Source: Paenibacillus riograndensis SBR5 (lineage in GTDB: Bacteria; Bacillota; Bacilli; Paenibacillales; Paenibacillaceae). From it: a stretch of 64,000 nucleotides of DNA. The position numbers were made by a program, and so were the translations under genes. The first letter of the stretch is position 1; each line of letters begins with the position of its first letter. This document shows, piece by piece, positions 27,069-36,214 of the stretch. A model generated the notes under the pieces. The model saw nothing but the letters and a program-made list of their open reading frames with translations. It made no database searches and was not told the origin of the DNA. The DNA lies in the NCBI RefSeq assembly GCF_000981585.1, contig NZ_LN831776.1, positions 5,873,187 to 5,937,186 of the forward strand, read 5' to 3'.

Positions 27069-27135
27069 TTATAAATCAAGGATGCCGAGGACGGGGGTCG
27101 AACCCGTACGGTACTCACGTACCGCAGGATTTTAA
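27069..27135. repeat. Left attachment-site repeat: displaced tRNA-Leu 3' half
   Basis: A 67-base segment matches 36211-36277 at 64 positions; the first 45 bases (27069-27113) are identical. It includes the T arm, acceptor 3' strand, variable arm and anticodon-loop side of tRNA-Leu plus 14 bases beyond its 3' end. The three differences lie in the variable arm. The tRNA 5' half is missing, so this is not a functional tRNA. Confidence 0.85.
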
Positions 27136-27239
27136 AACAGGCTCATAGACCCTGTTCTACACTGCGGGAAAATCGGGCATAAAGCCTTTAGGCATGCGGG
27201 TTAACGGATTTTTTTAGTTTTATACTCTTCTACGTTCAG

Positions 27240-27284
27240 AGATTTGGATATGCAGCCATGTTAGCAAAAATGTTAGCAAAATAA
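27240..27284 (+). other. Tandem 12-bp repeat, possible integrase C-terminal tail
   Basis: ATGTTAGCAAAA occurs twice in tandem (27258-27269 and 27270-27281). Read on the plus strand it ends a frame QRFGYAAMLAKMLAK then TAA. Such a basic tail just inside an attachment site could be the last residues of a deleted tyrosine recombinase. The rest of the gap from 27136 to 27400 shows no gene. Confidence 0.3.
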
Positions 27285-27400
27285 TGAATGGTAGAAGCTT
27301 TGAGTTACTGCCCTTTGTTGTATGAAAGCGAACCCTGCGCTGCCAGTGATGCGCTCTGGCGTGATGGTCAGGGCACTGTCCTAAAAGAGATATACTCAAA

Positions 27401-30400
27401 TTATAAACTACGACTAGAAATATATGCCCTCAAGGCAGCATCGACTTTTCCACACGTAAACCATAGTTCTGGCACTACATGAAAAAGATCTTGCAGAAAA
27501 GAAAGAAAAACTTCTCCCTCATTACCTTCCAATTGGCTAAACGCCATTTCAGTAAACCACTTCCCCACAAACTCTCTCCAGCTATTTAGGTCCTCATAAC
27601 TTGCCGCAGCAACCAGACATGTTCTAATAGCCTCTTCTATTGACAACTTATACTGGGAATCATGTCTATACCTTCTCACAAGAATCTGTAATTCATTAGC
27701 TAGGGATTCACTTCTAGCAACAGCTGCAACAACAGATAAACCATTTAATGTAGCTAATAACTGCTCCCTACCTTCTACGTTAGCAAACTGATAACTGCCT
27801 AATTTTAAAGTACTAGCAGCAAGTTCTGCATATTTTTTTTCAATTTTAAAAATAAAAGCAGTGTTTACTAAGGCAATAAATGATGAAGGTTCTACTTCCT
27901 CTCTACTAAGTTGTGTCTGTATCAACTCTTCAAGCTCAAATGGTAGAATATTTGAACTGTCAAGCATACCCTCTAATGGTCCTGGATAAAACAAGTTGTT
28001 TTTTTCATTGAGTAATGCCTTAGAATCACTTCCAATTACAAGATCATAAAGTTCACCCTTATTGAGATTTTTTTCGTAAATCTTGACTGCATTTAGTATC
28101 CTTCCAATGAATTCAGCCTTGAATTGAGATGGTGAAGCAAAATCAGGGTTCCAACGAGGCTCTAAACGCATATCAGCAAGTGTTTGAACGTAATAATACT
28201 CTGAACGAATATAGAAAGCCCACTTATAAAAATGTTCAATATCAATATTGGAATTCACAAGTTGACGATGAATTAATGCAGCTTGTGATAATGAAGCTAA
28301 CCTTCTATAGAAAGGAGGCTCCTCTGAAAACAGCTTAATTCTTGACAATTCCCCATCCACTAGAATAAACAATGCTGAGAGTAATTTAAAACTGCTATCC
28401 TCACCATAAACATTATCGTCTCTAATACGTTTAATAATACGAGCAATAATTGGTTCAATCTCAGGTAACTCTGAAAGGACTCGCAAACCAATTTCAACAA
28501 CACCTATTTGCGAGACCATATCCCCATATTTTTCTATAAAATTAAAAGCCCGAATAAGTTCTTCACTATTCATTTTTTTTAAATTTATCTCAGCAGTGAG
28601 GTCTGCATGCAATGACAGATATAAGCATAATAGAAGACCATTGTATGAATTCCATTCTAATAATTGTTTAAAGTGTTGTCTGCCTACCCCTGTGGCATAT
28701 TCAAAAATTGATAGACTACCGTCATAATATCCCACCATTCTTTCATAATATATCCTAGAAGTTGGAACTAATGATGACACATTTACATTACCATTTTTAA
28801 AAGTTTCTCGGATTGAACGCGCTATATGAAAGGGCGTATCGTGAAGATCGTTATGAAACCTTTCTATTTCATCATCATTAAAAGCACGTTCTGAAAGAAT
28901 TCGCCTCCAAGTATCTCGTTCATAAGTTGGTAAATTGACTCTAAACGATACCTTTTCAAATGATTGCAAACGGATTGTTCTATCCTCAGAAAACTCAGTA
29001 AACTGAGACAAACTAAAACTCTGTATACCCTGAGAAAGCACAAGGAGGGAAGTAGACTTTTGATCCTGCAACTTTAACACCCATTCGGTTCTATCCTTAT
29101 CTATTACCGTCACTTCTGATGTTCCTAAGTAAACTTTCCGAATTGCTTGATAAAGTTCGGAGCGTTGAAACGAAAGTCTAGAATCAATTACTATAAGATA
29201 ATAGTTCTCGTCTATGCCGTATTCCTTACATAATAGTTGATCTTCAAGTATAGAATTACGTAATGTTGGAGACATTTGGTTTAACATTAACAACGCAACC
29301 GATGATTTAACGTTATGAGTACTCACCTGGTTCTTTGAACTGATTAGCTCTATTTCTTTTTCTGGCACTTCTGAAATCCAATTTTTTTGCCAATCTACAA
29401 TCCATGAGTATAGATCTCGGGATTCATCTTTGATAGGAATTGAAACTCTCTCGTCCAACCAATCCCAATATGCTGTTTTCGTTTCTTTGGGCATGTCGGA
29501 AGTGGGGGTGAGTAGCATCAAGATAAATCCGCCTCGTCCATTCCTAATAAGATCATCCGCACTTTCACTCTCGTAGAAATGACTCCATCCTCGAATGTCT
29601 ATCAAATCCAATAACCAGTTAGAGTATGCCTTAACATTGGCTAAATCCGCTTCCTTTTCCCATAAATTCATTAGCACTCTAATGAACACTCGAAAATAGG
29701 TTTCAAGCCAAAAAGCTTCTTCAGGAATCTGCAGCCAATCGTACATTTTAACATTTAAAATGTTTTCCCGGATGGCTTTTAACTCAGCTGTTTCTATAAT
29801 AACTCCTTCCAAGACTGAAGCCCCAATGAGTGAAGCTTCCAATTCTTGATCAGTTATAGGCACACAGAAATAACCTGCCTGTCTTAATTTAGTTCTTAGC
29901 TCCAATCTCTCGTCGAAATTGATCATTTCTTTGGAGACGAGCATGTCCAGTATGTCCAACGATGATAGGACTAGTGCTTGAGCATTGCCGTTATCTATAG
30001 ACTCATGTTGATTAAGAAACCGATCATCAGAAATAATAGCATCACAGTAATTCGCCAATGATATTACACTCACAGTTGGGTGATCAGATATTGATTGCTT
30101 GTCCAAATCACTAATATTCTGTCTTCTTCCAATCTTAATTTTTCCATTTTGAATCCCTGAACTCACAACAGATCTTATCCGCTCTATTACTGCCATAACA
30201 TCACTCGAAATACTCTCATAAGAGATTAGTTCGATAGCTTCTAGCGCTTCTCTAGATGATACAATTATCTTAAATCCTGCCTTTTGAATTTTTTCAAGCA
30301 ATCCAAGGTGTAGAAAATAGTTAACAGTCAAATCATCTAAATAGAGAATCGCACCATCTTTAACTTCAGGCTGTTCTGGCCAAGGTTTCTCTTGAAATTG

Positions 30401-33400
30401 TAAATAAGCAATTGCTCTTTTATATTCTTCAATAGTAATTTGTCCTTTCTGTCGTAACTTATCCACAATAGCTCTACAACTACTCATTGTAGTTGTATGT
30501 CCCGTCAAATCAGCATATTCTTCCATAAGTGAATTGAGACGATGGACAGGGAAAGACCTGACTACAATACATTGTGTATTATCCTCTCGCTCTTTTTCAG
30601 CTTCTGATATTAGCTTCGCAAGAGTATCGCCAACCTGGTTTGATAAATCACTATCCATAATTGTAGTTTGAACAAATTTCTCCAAAACACCCGTTGAGAT
30701 CAAATTATTAACTTTATGAGCATCTCTGATCCGACTTGGTTGATGGAATGAGACCTTTTGTTTCTCTTCGAACAGCCAGTGGAGTGTTGAATGTGGAAGA
30801 TAAACTTTTTGAAAAGAATCTAGTACTTTTTCCAAGAGATCTAGAAAACCTAAAGTGAGCAATACAGTAACATCTAAGCCTACAACTTTAACATTCTCGA
30901 AGTCTCTTAATTGTCGATTGCCACTATAGGCTAGAATAGTAGATTTACGTCTTGGATCTCCCTCTGACAAATTTAAAAGTGCTGGAAATAACATTAAACT
31001 TATTAATGATCTATTTAGCAATTCTGCTGCAAGAAACTGCGGGATTTCTCTACGTCTTAATGACTGCCACGTTTCTGATTCTCGCAAATCCCATTCAGGC
31101 TTTAGATCTATTAAATCTTTAAGTGACATTCGTTGAAGTGGACCGTCGTCATCACATGAAACATCTGCAGCCTTCTGTAGCCATTGAGAAATATTTAAAT
31201 CATTTTCCCAACCTGCATTAGTGGCCAAAAAGTATGCAGCAGTTAATACATTGGCATCGTCCTCACCCATTTCTACTGCTGAAAACATCAATTCCTTTGC
31301 ATGGGGTGAAGTTATGTGAAAAGCAAGTTGAGCAGTGTTTATCAATTCACGAGCACTTCTATTTTCTTTCTCTATATATTCGTTAGCCACAAAAGCAGTA
31401 AGATAGTGCCACTCACCAAGAGCTATTCCTAAGTTAACTTGTAAGGCACGGTAGTTGCTATCCTTTATATAATTTCTTATTTTCTCGAATTCAGAACGAG
31501 ACTCAAGTAATTCCCCCTCAAAATAAAGAGCCCAGCAATACATTAAATGCAATTTGTTAGATTGTGGCAAGAACTCTATATTAGCTTTTACCATCTCAAC
31601 AAGCAGCTTTGTTTCTTGTGCGTTATTCAAAGCCGTTGCATAGAGCTCTGCATCTTGGATAGTACGCGTCTTCTGAAACAAAATCTCCCCGTACATACAG
31701 AGACTGTTCCATTCTTCTTTAGCTTCAAGTTCCTCTACTAAACTATATAAATCACTTAATGAACCAGTTTGTTTATATTGAGCTTTTCGAATTTCTAATA
31801 TATCTGTTTCTTCAGCTTCAGCTATAATACTGCGCAAACGATTTTCCTCATCGGTAGAAAGTCCTTCTTTTAATAGTCTATCTAGCTCAGCGTTAGCCTT
31901 ATCAGCAAACCCAGCTTTTGAAAACATATCAATTTGGAGAAAACAAAGTGATTTTCTATCAAAGTAAGTCTCAAGTTCTTCAGAGTGTCGAACCACATAA
32001 TTTGCAATGTCTTCTGGACTTTTTTGGGTAAAAGCAAGCGCAAAGCGAGCCATCGCTGCGTCACGAGTAATACCACCATTGAGAGCAATTTGTCGTTCGA
32101 TCTCCTGTTCGACCATTATAAGATCCAATTTAATCCCGAACTGAAGCCCTAAAGGCACAAGTCGAAGAGAAGTTCTAGGATCACGTAATTTCTCCTCTAA
32201 GCGTCTTCTCCCTTTGTTATAAAATTCCGGTTCAGTCATTTCTAGCCAAATTGCATATTCATCGTCCATCATTCTTGCAGTGGTAAGCTTAAGTTGATCT
32301 TCAATTTCAGCAGCTTTGATAAAGTTTCGATGTGCAATCCGACGAGCTTGAATAGCACTTTCATCTGATGCTAACGGAAAGTTCCTAACATCTATTGGTA
32401 ATTGATGAAGCACTGTGGCTTTTAATTCCAATGGAATCGCACTTGTGAGATATACAATTGCCACCAGATGATAGAGAACTGGTGATTCATCCTTATCTTT
32501 TTCAGTTAATTTGTCAACAATCTCCATTGCGTCACTCCAACGTGCAAGTTCAAGCAGATTGGATAGAAAAAATACTTTGCCCGCTAAATCTAGATCTACT
32601 ATTTTTATTCCAGCAACCTGGGGCCAATTAACCGCTTTCTCAGCTCCTTCATGATGAGAAATAATCATCATTGCTGCTGAACGAGAATCTGGTGAATCAA
32701 TACCGGCTAAGAGACTTAAAGCATTTTTCAGTTCACCTTTCTGTGAGTAAATAAATGCTTTCGCAATTTCGATTTCCTTACAACTACCCATTGAAATTGC
32801 AATTTTAAGATATTCTTCCAACTTAGATATATCATATGTTCGTACCATAAAGCGTACACACAAGGCTATTGCTTGACTTCTTAAACTATTGCTCCCTCCA
32901 ATAAGTTCCCCTTCAATTAGTTTTGTTAAAAGAACTAGTGAAGACTCCACTGTATCAAACTCAATAAAATATCGAGATTTCCGTAGTAAATCAACTTCAT
33001 ATTCTATTCTTTGGTTGATTAGTTCTAAAGGGAATTGAGAGAAAGAGAGTACCTGGGAATTTATTGGCTGAATTTCACTAACATGCGATCCGATTATGAC
33101 ATCTGAATCTTTTGTTGGATTATCATTAGAAACATAAGCACCAAAATTGAAGAAATCTGGTGTTCTTTTTTCTTCCCAAGGACGATCACTTGCTCTTGGA
33201 TCAAATTCAAATCTCCGCAAAGAAAATCCACTTTCTTTAACTTTTATTATAGAAAAGTTATTAAAATGTCCAGGATTATCAAATGCAGCTCCAGCAGTAA
33301 GATTCCATGCAGCATCTGCTATCTTATCTGGTTTCCTGATGCCTCCATGGGTATGACCAGTTAGAATAAGATCGCATCTTGCGGCTAGATAATCAATTGT

Positions 33401-33874
33401 GCTTGGACGATTTCCCAGAGCATATCCTGTATGTTCACTATCATTTAACCATTCGCGCGGATGATGGATGAGAGCAATACATGGGAAATCAGTCGAGTCT
33501 CGTTTAAGCTTAAGAAATCCATCGTTTTCCACCGCTTGAATATGTGGAAGTCCTACCCATAATTTAGACTTGTCGTCATTATCTAAACAAAACCAAGATG
33601 AGTTAAAACTTACAAAACGTACACCATTTACTTCTCTAGCACCTACAAGATAATGCTCGTCATTTAGAATTTTAAAGGGAATAATACCAAACGATTTACA
33701 AAAGGAAGTAAAATGTTCGAAAGGCTTTAAAATATGAGGTGGGACTGGCCACTCCAACCATTTATCAGCAGTATCTGGATTAGACGGATAAGATAACCCT
33801 CTAGTTTCTGTACGATTAACATCATGATTTCCAGCACATAATATTAACTTCCAGTAATCTCGACAACCAATCAC
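27401..33874 (-). CDS. Giant metallophosphoesterase / repeat / PIN-like protein (main part)
   Basis: About 2157 residues in this frame; the true N-terminus is in the overlapping upstream frame. Residues 1-210 finish a calcineurin-like phosphoesterase: CAGNHDVNR (15-18), LIHHP (137-138) and LTGHTHGG (173-176), the metal-binding motifs. A long helical, TPR-like region follows (about 250-960). Two PIN-like segments are suggested by KVVGLDVTVLLTLGF near 995, LYLDDLTVNYFLHLGLLEK near 1178 and CDAIISDDRFLNQHE near 1278. The last 850 residues are helical with no motif I recognise. It is 3' to the Mrr-type gene and is AT-rich. A nucleic-acid-targeting defence effector is my inference. Confidence 0.75.
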   Translation of the reverse strand: MIGCRDYWKLILCAGNHDVNRTETRGLSYPSNPDTADKWLEWPVPPHILKPFEHFTSFCKSFGIIPFKILNDEHYLVGAREVNGVRFVSFNSSWFCLDNDDKSKLWVGLPHIQAVENDGFLKLKRDSTDFPCIALIHHPREWLNDSEHTGYALGNRPSTIDYLAARCDLILTGHTHGGIRKPDKIADAAWNLTAGAAFDNPGHFNNFSIIKVKESGFSLRRFEFDPRASDRPWEEKRTPDFFNFGAYVSNDNPTKDSDVIIGSHVSEIQPINSQVLSFSQFPLELINQRIEYEVDLLRKSRYFIEFDTVESSLVLLTKLIEGELIGGSNSLRSQAIALCVRFMVRTYDISKLEEYLKIAISMGSCKEIEIAKAFIYSQKGELKNALSLLAGIDSPDSRSAAMMIISHHEGAEKAVNWPQVAGIKIVDLDLAGKVFFLSNLLELARWSDAMEIVDKLTEKDKDESPVLYHLVAIVYLTSAIPLELKATVLHQLPIDVRNFPLASDESAIQARRIAHRNFIKAAEIEDQLKLTTARMMDDEYAIWLEMTEPEFYNKGRRRLEEKLRDPRTSLRLVPLGLQFGIKLDLIMVEQEIERQIALNGGITRDAAMARFALAFTQKSPEDIANYVVRHSEELETYFDRKSLCFLQIDMFSKAGFADKANAELDRLLKEGLSTDEENRLRSIIAEAEETDILEIRKAQYKQTGSLSDLYSLVEELEAKEEWNSLCMYGEILFQKTRTIQDAELYATALNNAQETKLLVEMVKANIEFLPQSNKLHLMYCWALYFEGELLESRSEFEKIRNYIKDSNYRALQVNLGIALGEWHYLTAFVANEYIEKENRSARELINTAQLAFHITSPHAKELMFSAVEMGEDDANVLTAAYFLATNAGWENDLNISQWLQKAADVSCDDDGPLQRMSLKDLIDLKPEWDLRESETWQSLRRREIPQFLAAELLNRSLISLMLFPALLNLSEGDPRRKSTILAYSGNRQLRDFENVKVVGLDVTVLLTLGFLDLLEKVLDSFQKVYLPHSTLHWLFEEKQKVSFHQPSRIRDAHKVNNLISTGVLEKFVQTTIMDSDLSNQVGDTLAKLISEAEKEREDNTQCIVVRSFPVHRLNSLMEEYADLTGHTTTMSSCRAIVDKLRQKGQITIEEYKRAIAYLQFQEKPWPEQPEVKDGAILYLDDLTVNYFLHLGLLEKIQKAGFKIIVSSREALEAIELISYESISSDVMAVIERIRSVVSSGIQNGKIKIGRRQNISDLDKQSISDHPTVSVISLANYCDAIISDDRFLNQHESIDNGNAQALVLSSLDILDMLVSKEMINFDERLELRTKLRQAGYFCVPITDQELEASLIGASVLEGVIIETAELKAIRENILNVKMYDWLQIPEEAFWLETYFRVFIRVLMNLWEKEADLANVKAYSNWLLDLIDIRGWSHFYESESADDLIRNGRGGFILMLLTPTSDMPKETKTAYWDWLDERVSIPIKDESRDLYSWIVDWQKNWISEVPEKEIELISSKNQVSTHNVKSSVALLMLNQMSPTLRNSILEDQLLCKEYGIDENYYLIVIDSRLSFQRSELYQAIRKVYLGTSEVTVIDKDRTEWVLKLQDQKSTSLLVLSQGIQSFSLSQFTEFSEDRTIRLQSFEKVSFRVNLPTYERDTWRRILSERAFNDDEIERFHNDLHDTPFHIARSIRETFKNGNVNVSSLVPTSRIYYERMVGYYDGSLSIFEYATGVGRQHFKQLLEWNSYNGLLLCLYLSLHADLTAEINLKKMNSEELIRAFNFIEKYGDMVSQIGVVEIGLRVLSELPEIEPIIARIIKRIRDDNVYGEDSSFKLLSALFILVDGELSRIKLFSEEPPFYRRLASLSQAALIHRQLVNSNIDIEHFYKWAFYIRSEYYYVQTLADMRLEPRWNPDFASPSQFKAEFIGRILNAVKIYEKNLNKGELYDLVIGSDSKALLNEKNNLFYPGPLEGMLDSSNILPFELEELIQTQLSREEVEPSSFIALVNTAFIFKIEKKYAELAASTLKLGSYQFANVEGREQLLATLNGLSVVAAVARSESLANELQILVRRYRHDSQYKLSIEEAIRTCLVAAASYEDLNSWREFVGKWFTEMAFSQLEGNEGEVFLSFLQDLFHVVPELWFTCGKVDAALRAYISSRSL

Positions 33875-34076
33875 TGGCCTCTACATAATCTTCAGCTGAA
33901 CCGGAATATCCAATATCTCCAGAAATACATATTAAAGTTGGTTGCCATTCGGGTGGTCGCTCTTTTATGCATTCAAGCAAGTTATTAAGGCAAAGAGCAC
34001 GTTTTGCAATTTTCGACACGTTTCCTCGTTCAGAGCCAAAATGAAGATCCGATAGGTGTAGAATAACTTGTTCCAT
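33822..34076 (-). CDS. N-terminal part of the giant metallophosphoesterase, separated by frameshift
   Basis: Starts at ATG 34076 after AAGGTGG and gives 84 residues. It carries the first two phosphoesterase motifs, HLSDLHFGSE (Asp10, His12) and CISGDIGYSG (Gly53-Asp54). It ends in SDWLSRLLEVNIMCWKS, whereas the overlapping frame continues with KLILCAGNHDVNR, exactly the next expected motif. A two-base loss (or one-base gain) near 33845, for example GAAAAG to GAAG, would explain it. Either the gene is recently broken, the sequence has an error, or the ribosome shifts frame. There are 53 bases between its start and the Mrr-type stop, so both are in one operon. Confidence 0.75.
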   Translation of the reverse strand: MEQVILHLSDLHFGSERGNVSKIAKRALCLNNLLECIKERPPEWQPTLICISGDIGYSGSAEDYVEASDWLSRLLEVNIMCWKS

Positions 34077-34129
34077 AAACAGACCACCTTGCAACTAATT
34101 ATTTTTCAAAAATTCCTTAAACTGTATAC

Positions 34130-34753
34130 TTACACTTTACCTCGCCTTGTATTTTTAGCTGCCTTTGTGAAATTACTGGTTGTCACTATCCAAGCATCAT
34201 AACAACCATGAACCTGCTTACCAGCCTTAAGCCGCAGCACAATATCATTTCCGACATCCTGTTTCCAGCGCTTGCACTGCACGGCGATTTTGTACCCCTC
34301 TTTGCCTTTGAGGATTAAATCCACTTCATGATCACCGGAACCTCCGACTCGTTGTACGGTATAGCCTTGATCTATGTAGTACAGCTCCATTAACCTTTCG
34401 AAATCAGTACCGGATAATGTCCTTACATCTGCTTTAATAATCTGTGCATCTGTTAACTTTTTTGTAGGTGTTTTAACCGAAGGACTATTAGCATTATTCT
34501 TAGTTTTGATTGTGTTACTCCGCCTCACATTAGCACTCTTGGTAGACTTCCTTGCCTTCTTTTCCCTCCGACTCTTACGGGTCAACATGCCGCCGAAGAC
34601 CTCTCCAAGAATGATAGAGCCAAATAAAATACCAAAGAAAAATCCCCAGTGCAATCCCGGAATACTAAAATAAATCCCTAATCCTCCAAGAATAAACAGT
34701 CCTCGCAGTATATGTGCCACCTGCCTGCCTTCTGCGTAATTCGTTTTGGCCAT
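34130..34753 (-). CDS. Membrane-anchored Mrr-type restriction endonuclease-like protein
   Basis: Protein of 207 residues from an ATG eight bases after GAGGTGG. Two hydrophobic helices (about 13-30 and 33-58) are followed by a strongly basic linker (RKSRREKKARK) and a Mrr_cat domain (about 105-207): GTDFERLMELYYIDQG, DHEVDLIL and VQCKRW form the D...QxK nuclease core. Family members cleave DNA. The C-terminus stops early at NTRRGKV, and a shifted frame continues with FKEFLKNN to a stop at 34095, as expected for the family, so about 12 residues seem lost by frameshift. It precedes the giant phosphoesterase gene. Confidence 0.8.
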   Translation of the reverse strand: MAKTNYAEGRQVAHILRGLFILGGLGIYFSIPGLHWGFFFGILFGSIILGEVFGGMLTRKSRREKKARKSTKSANVRRSNTIKTKNNANSPSVKTPTKKLTDAQIIKADVRTLSGTDFERLMELYYIDQGYTVQRVGGSGDHEVDLILKGKEGYKIAVQCKRWKQDVGNDIVLRLKAGKQVHGCYDAWIVTTSNFTKAAKNTRRGKV

Positions 34754-34892
34754 AATTGATCCACCTCATGCAGTATATAAAAGTACTATATACCTAGAAT
34801 ATTCGACATACAATTTGATCATTATTCTAAAATTCCTATATTACAGTTGCATCACCTCTACCATATCATAATTATGGTTAGATTTGGCATAG

Positions 34893-34920
34893 AAAAAACC
34901 CTCGAATAAGTCCGAGGGCC
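34893..34920 (-). terminator. Terminator upstream of the Mrr-type gene
   Basis: On the minus strand CCCTCG (34918-34913) pairs with CGAGGG (34904-34899) and is followed by TTTTTT. It would end transcripts coming from the XRE side and insulate the nuclease operon, whose promoter must then lie in 34754-34890; the stretch is AT-rich but no clear boxes stand out. Confidence 0.65.
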
Positions 34921-35420
34921 TACCACTATCCGACTATGATGAATTAGGCATCGGATTTCTTACCATCCAATTTTCACTAATCATTATATGTTAGAGAACT
35001 ATCTTACTTGACCACGAGTTGATACCCCCTAAGCAAATAGGTTCCTACTTTTGTGTAACATCTAAGCTGACTTTTAGTCCTACAATTTAAATAGATTCTG
35101 TAATCCATTAATAATTTCAGTCTCTTGCACAACAGACAATGCCAAATTCTTACATTCATTCACTTGGGAAACAAGACTCTCTAATAATCTTTAATTGACT
35201 TATTTTTGTTATTGATAATCTCTTTTCCTCTTATCAAGAAAGATTTAGTATTAGTTCCTTCTGTCAGATTCTTATATTCGCTTTCAATAAAAATGTAATA
35301 TCAGGTATTCTATAATACCCCTATTATATGGGGAGCATGTCATGGTTCTGGAGACAGTCCCCCTTTTTTGAACAGGAACTATCATTCATTCTTCTTTTAT
35401 TCTTTTTCATCAACCCGCCC
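34921..35420. other. AT-rich island stretch without a confident gene
   Basis: No intact gene is visible. A minus-strand frame ending at 35080 reads ESLVSQVNECKNLALSVV and on to GLQNLFKL without a start codon, and looks like a small decayed coding remnant. The remainder holds many stop codons in all frames. Confidence 0.35.
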
Positions 35421-35633
35421 CTAACCCTCAGGCTCATACTCCACCAGATCCGAAAGCATGCACTTGAACGTATCGCACAGCTTAAACAAGGTTTCAAGCT
35501 TTATGGATTCAAGTTTAGTTTCCCTGTACAGTTTATTAATTGAGTTGCGGCTTAATCCAGACCGTTCCATTAGTTCGGCGATGTCGTCAATTTTGTGTTC
35601 AGCCATTAGTACTCTCAGGTTGCTTTTTAACAC
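35421..35633 (-). CDS. Small XRE (Cro/C1) family regulator
   Basis: Protein of 70 residues that is almost entirely one helix-turn-helix domain: MAEHKIDDIAELMERSGLSRNSINKLYRE, then LETLFKLCDTFKCMLSDLVEY. Translation starts at GTG 35633, five bases after GGAGGGG. Size and pattern fit the YozG-like minimal regulators. It lies inside the tRNA-Leu island and may control island genes. Terminator 34893-34920 lies downstream, between it and the nuclease operon. Confidence 0.8.
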   Translation of the reverse strand: MLKSNLRVLMAEHKIDDIAELMERSGLSRNSINKLYRETKLESIKLETLFKLCDTFKCMLSDLVEYEPEG

Positions 35634-35740
35634 ATTTGCCCCTCCAATTCATTAACCTTATAGGGATAAATTTCCACTTTACAATTAACCCCTCAGAGTT
35701 ATGTAATGACCTTACAGAGTTAAAAACGTAGGTTATAATA

Positions 35741-36029
35741 ATGTATGATTCGATTGAGGTTTTAACCCAGCCTCTAATCCTCATTCGCTTAGAAGAGTTG
35801 TACCGTACACTTTCAAATCAAACCCTGACTATACCAAACTATCCGCAGAATACGATCAATGTCTCCAGCAAATACGCCAAGCAGTTTCTGAAGATATTCA
35901 GCATACGTTATTTCTTTACAGAATTCTCAAATTTCTCTTCAAGCCATTCTCGAATGCAGCATTTATTTGCAGGGGTTCAAAGATGCGCTTCATTTCTTCA
36001 ATGAACTGCAGTTTACCTCTCGGAATTAA
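35741..36029 (+). pseudogene. Small helical protein gene broken by two frameshifts (DUF6809-like)
   Basis: Three frames together give one plausible protein of about 95 residues: MYDSIEV... with RLEELYRTLSN, then SNPDYTKLSAEYDQCLQQI and on to VSEDIQHTLFLYR, then ISLQAILECSIYLQGFKD and ALHFFNELQF before TAA. The LLEELY start, the YxxL segment and the YLxGFKxA end resemble the small helical DUF6809 proteins. That name is tentative. It shows that the island is decaying. Confidence 0.45.
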
Positions 36030-36168
36030 TTACCTTCATACACCTCATTAGTACTCTAGTTGTAGTACTTTCATTATCCATTTAATTCGTCTTCAGTCTT
36101 ACATATCCTTCTTCATGCCTTCTAAAAAAGACAGACCCCGCAATTCCAGGACCTGTCGTGTAAAGTGG

Positions 36169-36214
36169 ATAAAAAGAAAGAGCACATCATTTAGGATGTG
36201 CTCTTTCTTTTTAT
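36169..36214. terminator. Long bidirectional terminator after tRNA-Leu
   Basis: A perfect 20-bp stem (36169-36188 with 36195-36214) with loop ATTTAG, U-rich in both directions. On the minus strand it follows the tRNA-Leu 3' end and should terminate its transcript. Its right arm overlaps the first bases of the attachment repeat. Confidence 0.85.

Noticed and set aside
27083..27139. Second tRNA-Leu gene
   Set aside because: Only the 3' half matches; the 5' half (acceptor, D arm) is missing, so it is an attachment-site remnant.
27401..33874. Non-ribosomal peptide or polyketide synthase for the giant gene
   Set aside because: No carrier, condensation or adenylation motifs; the N-terminus is a metallophosphoesterase and the rest is helical and PIN-like.
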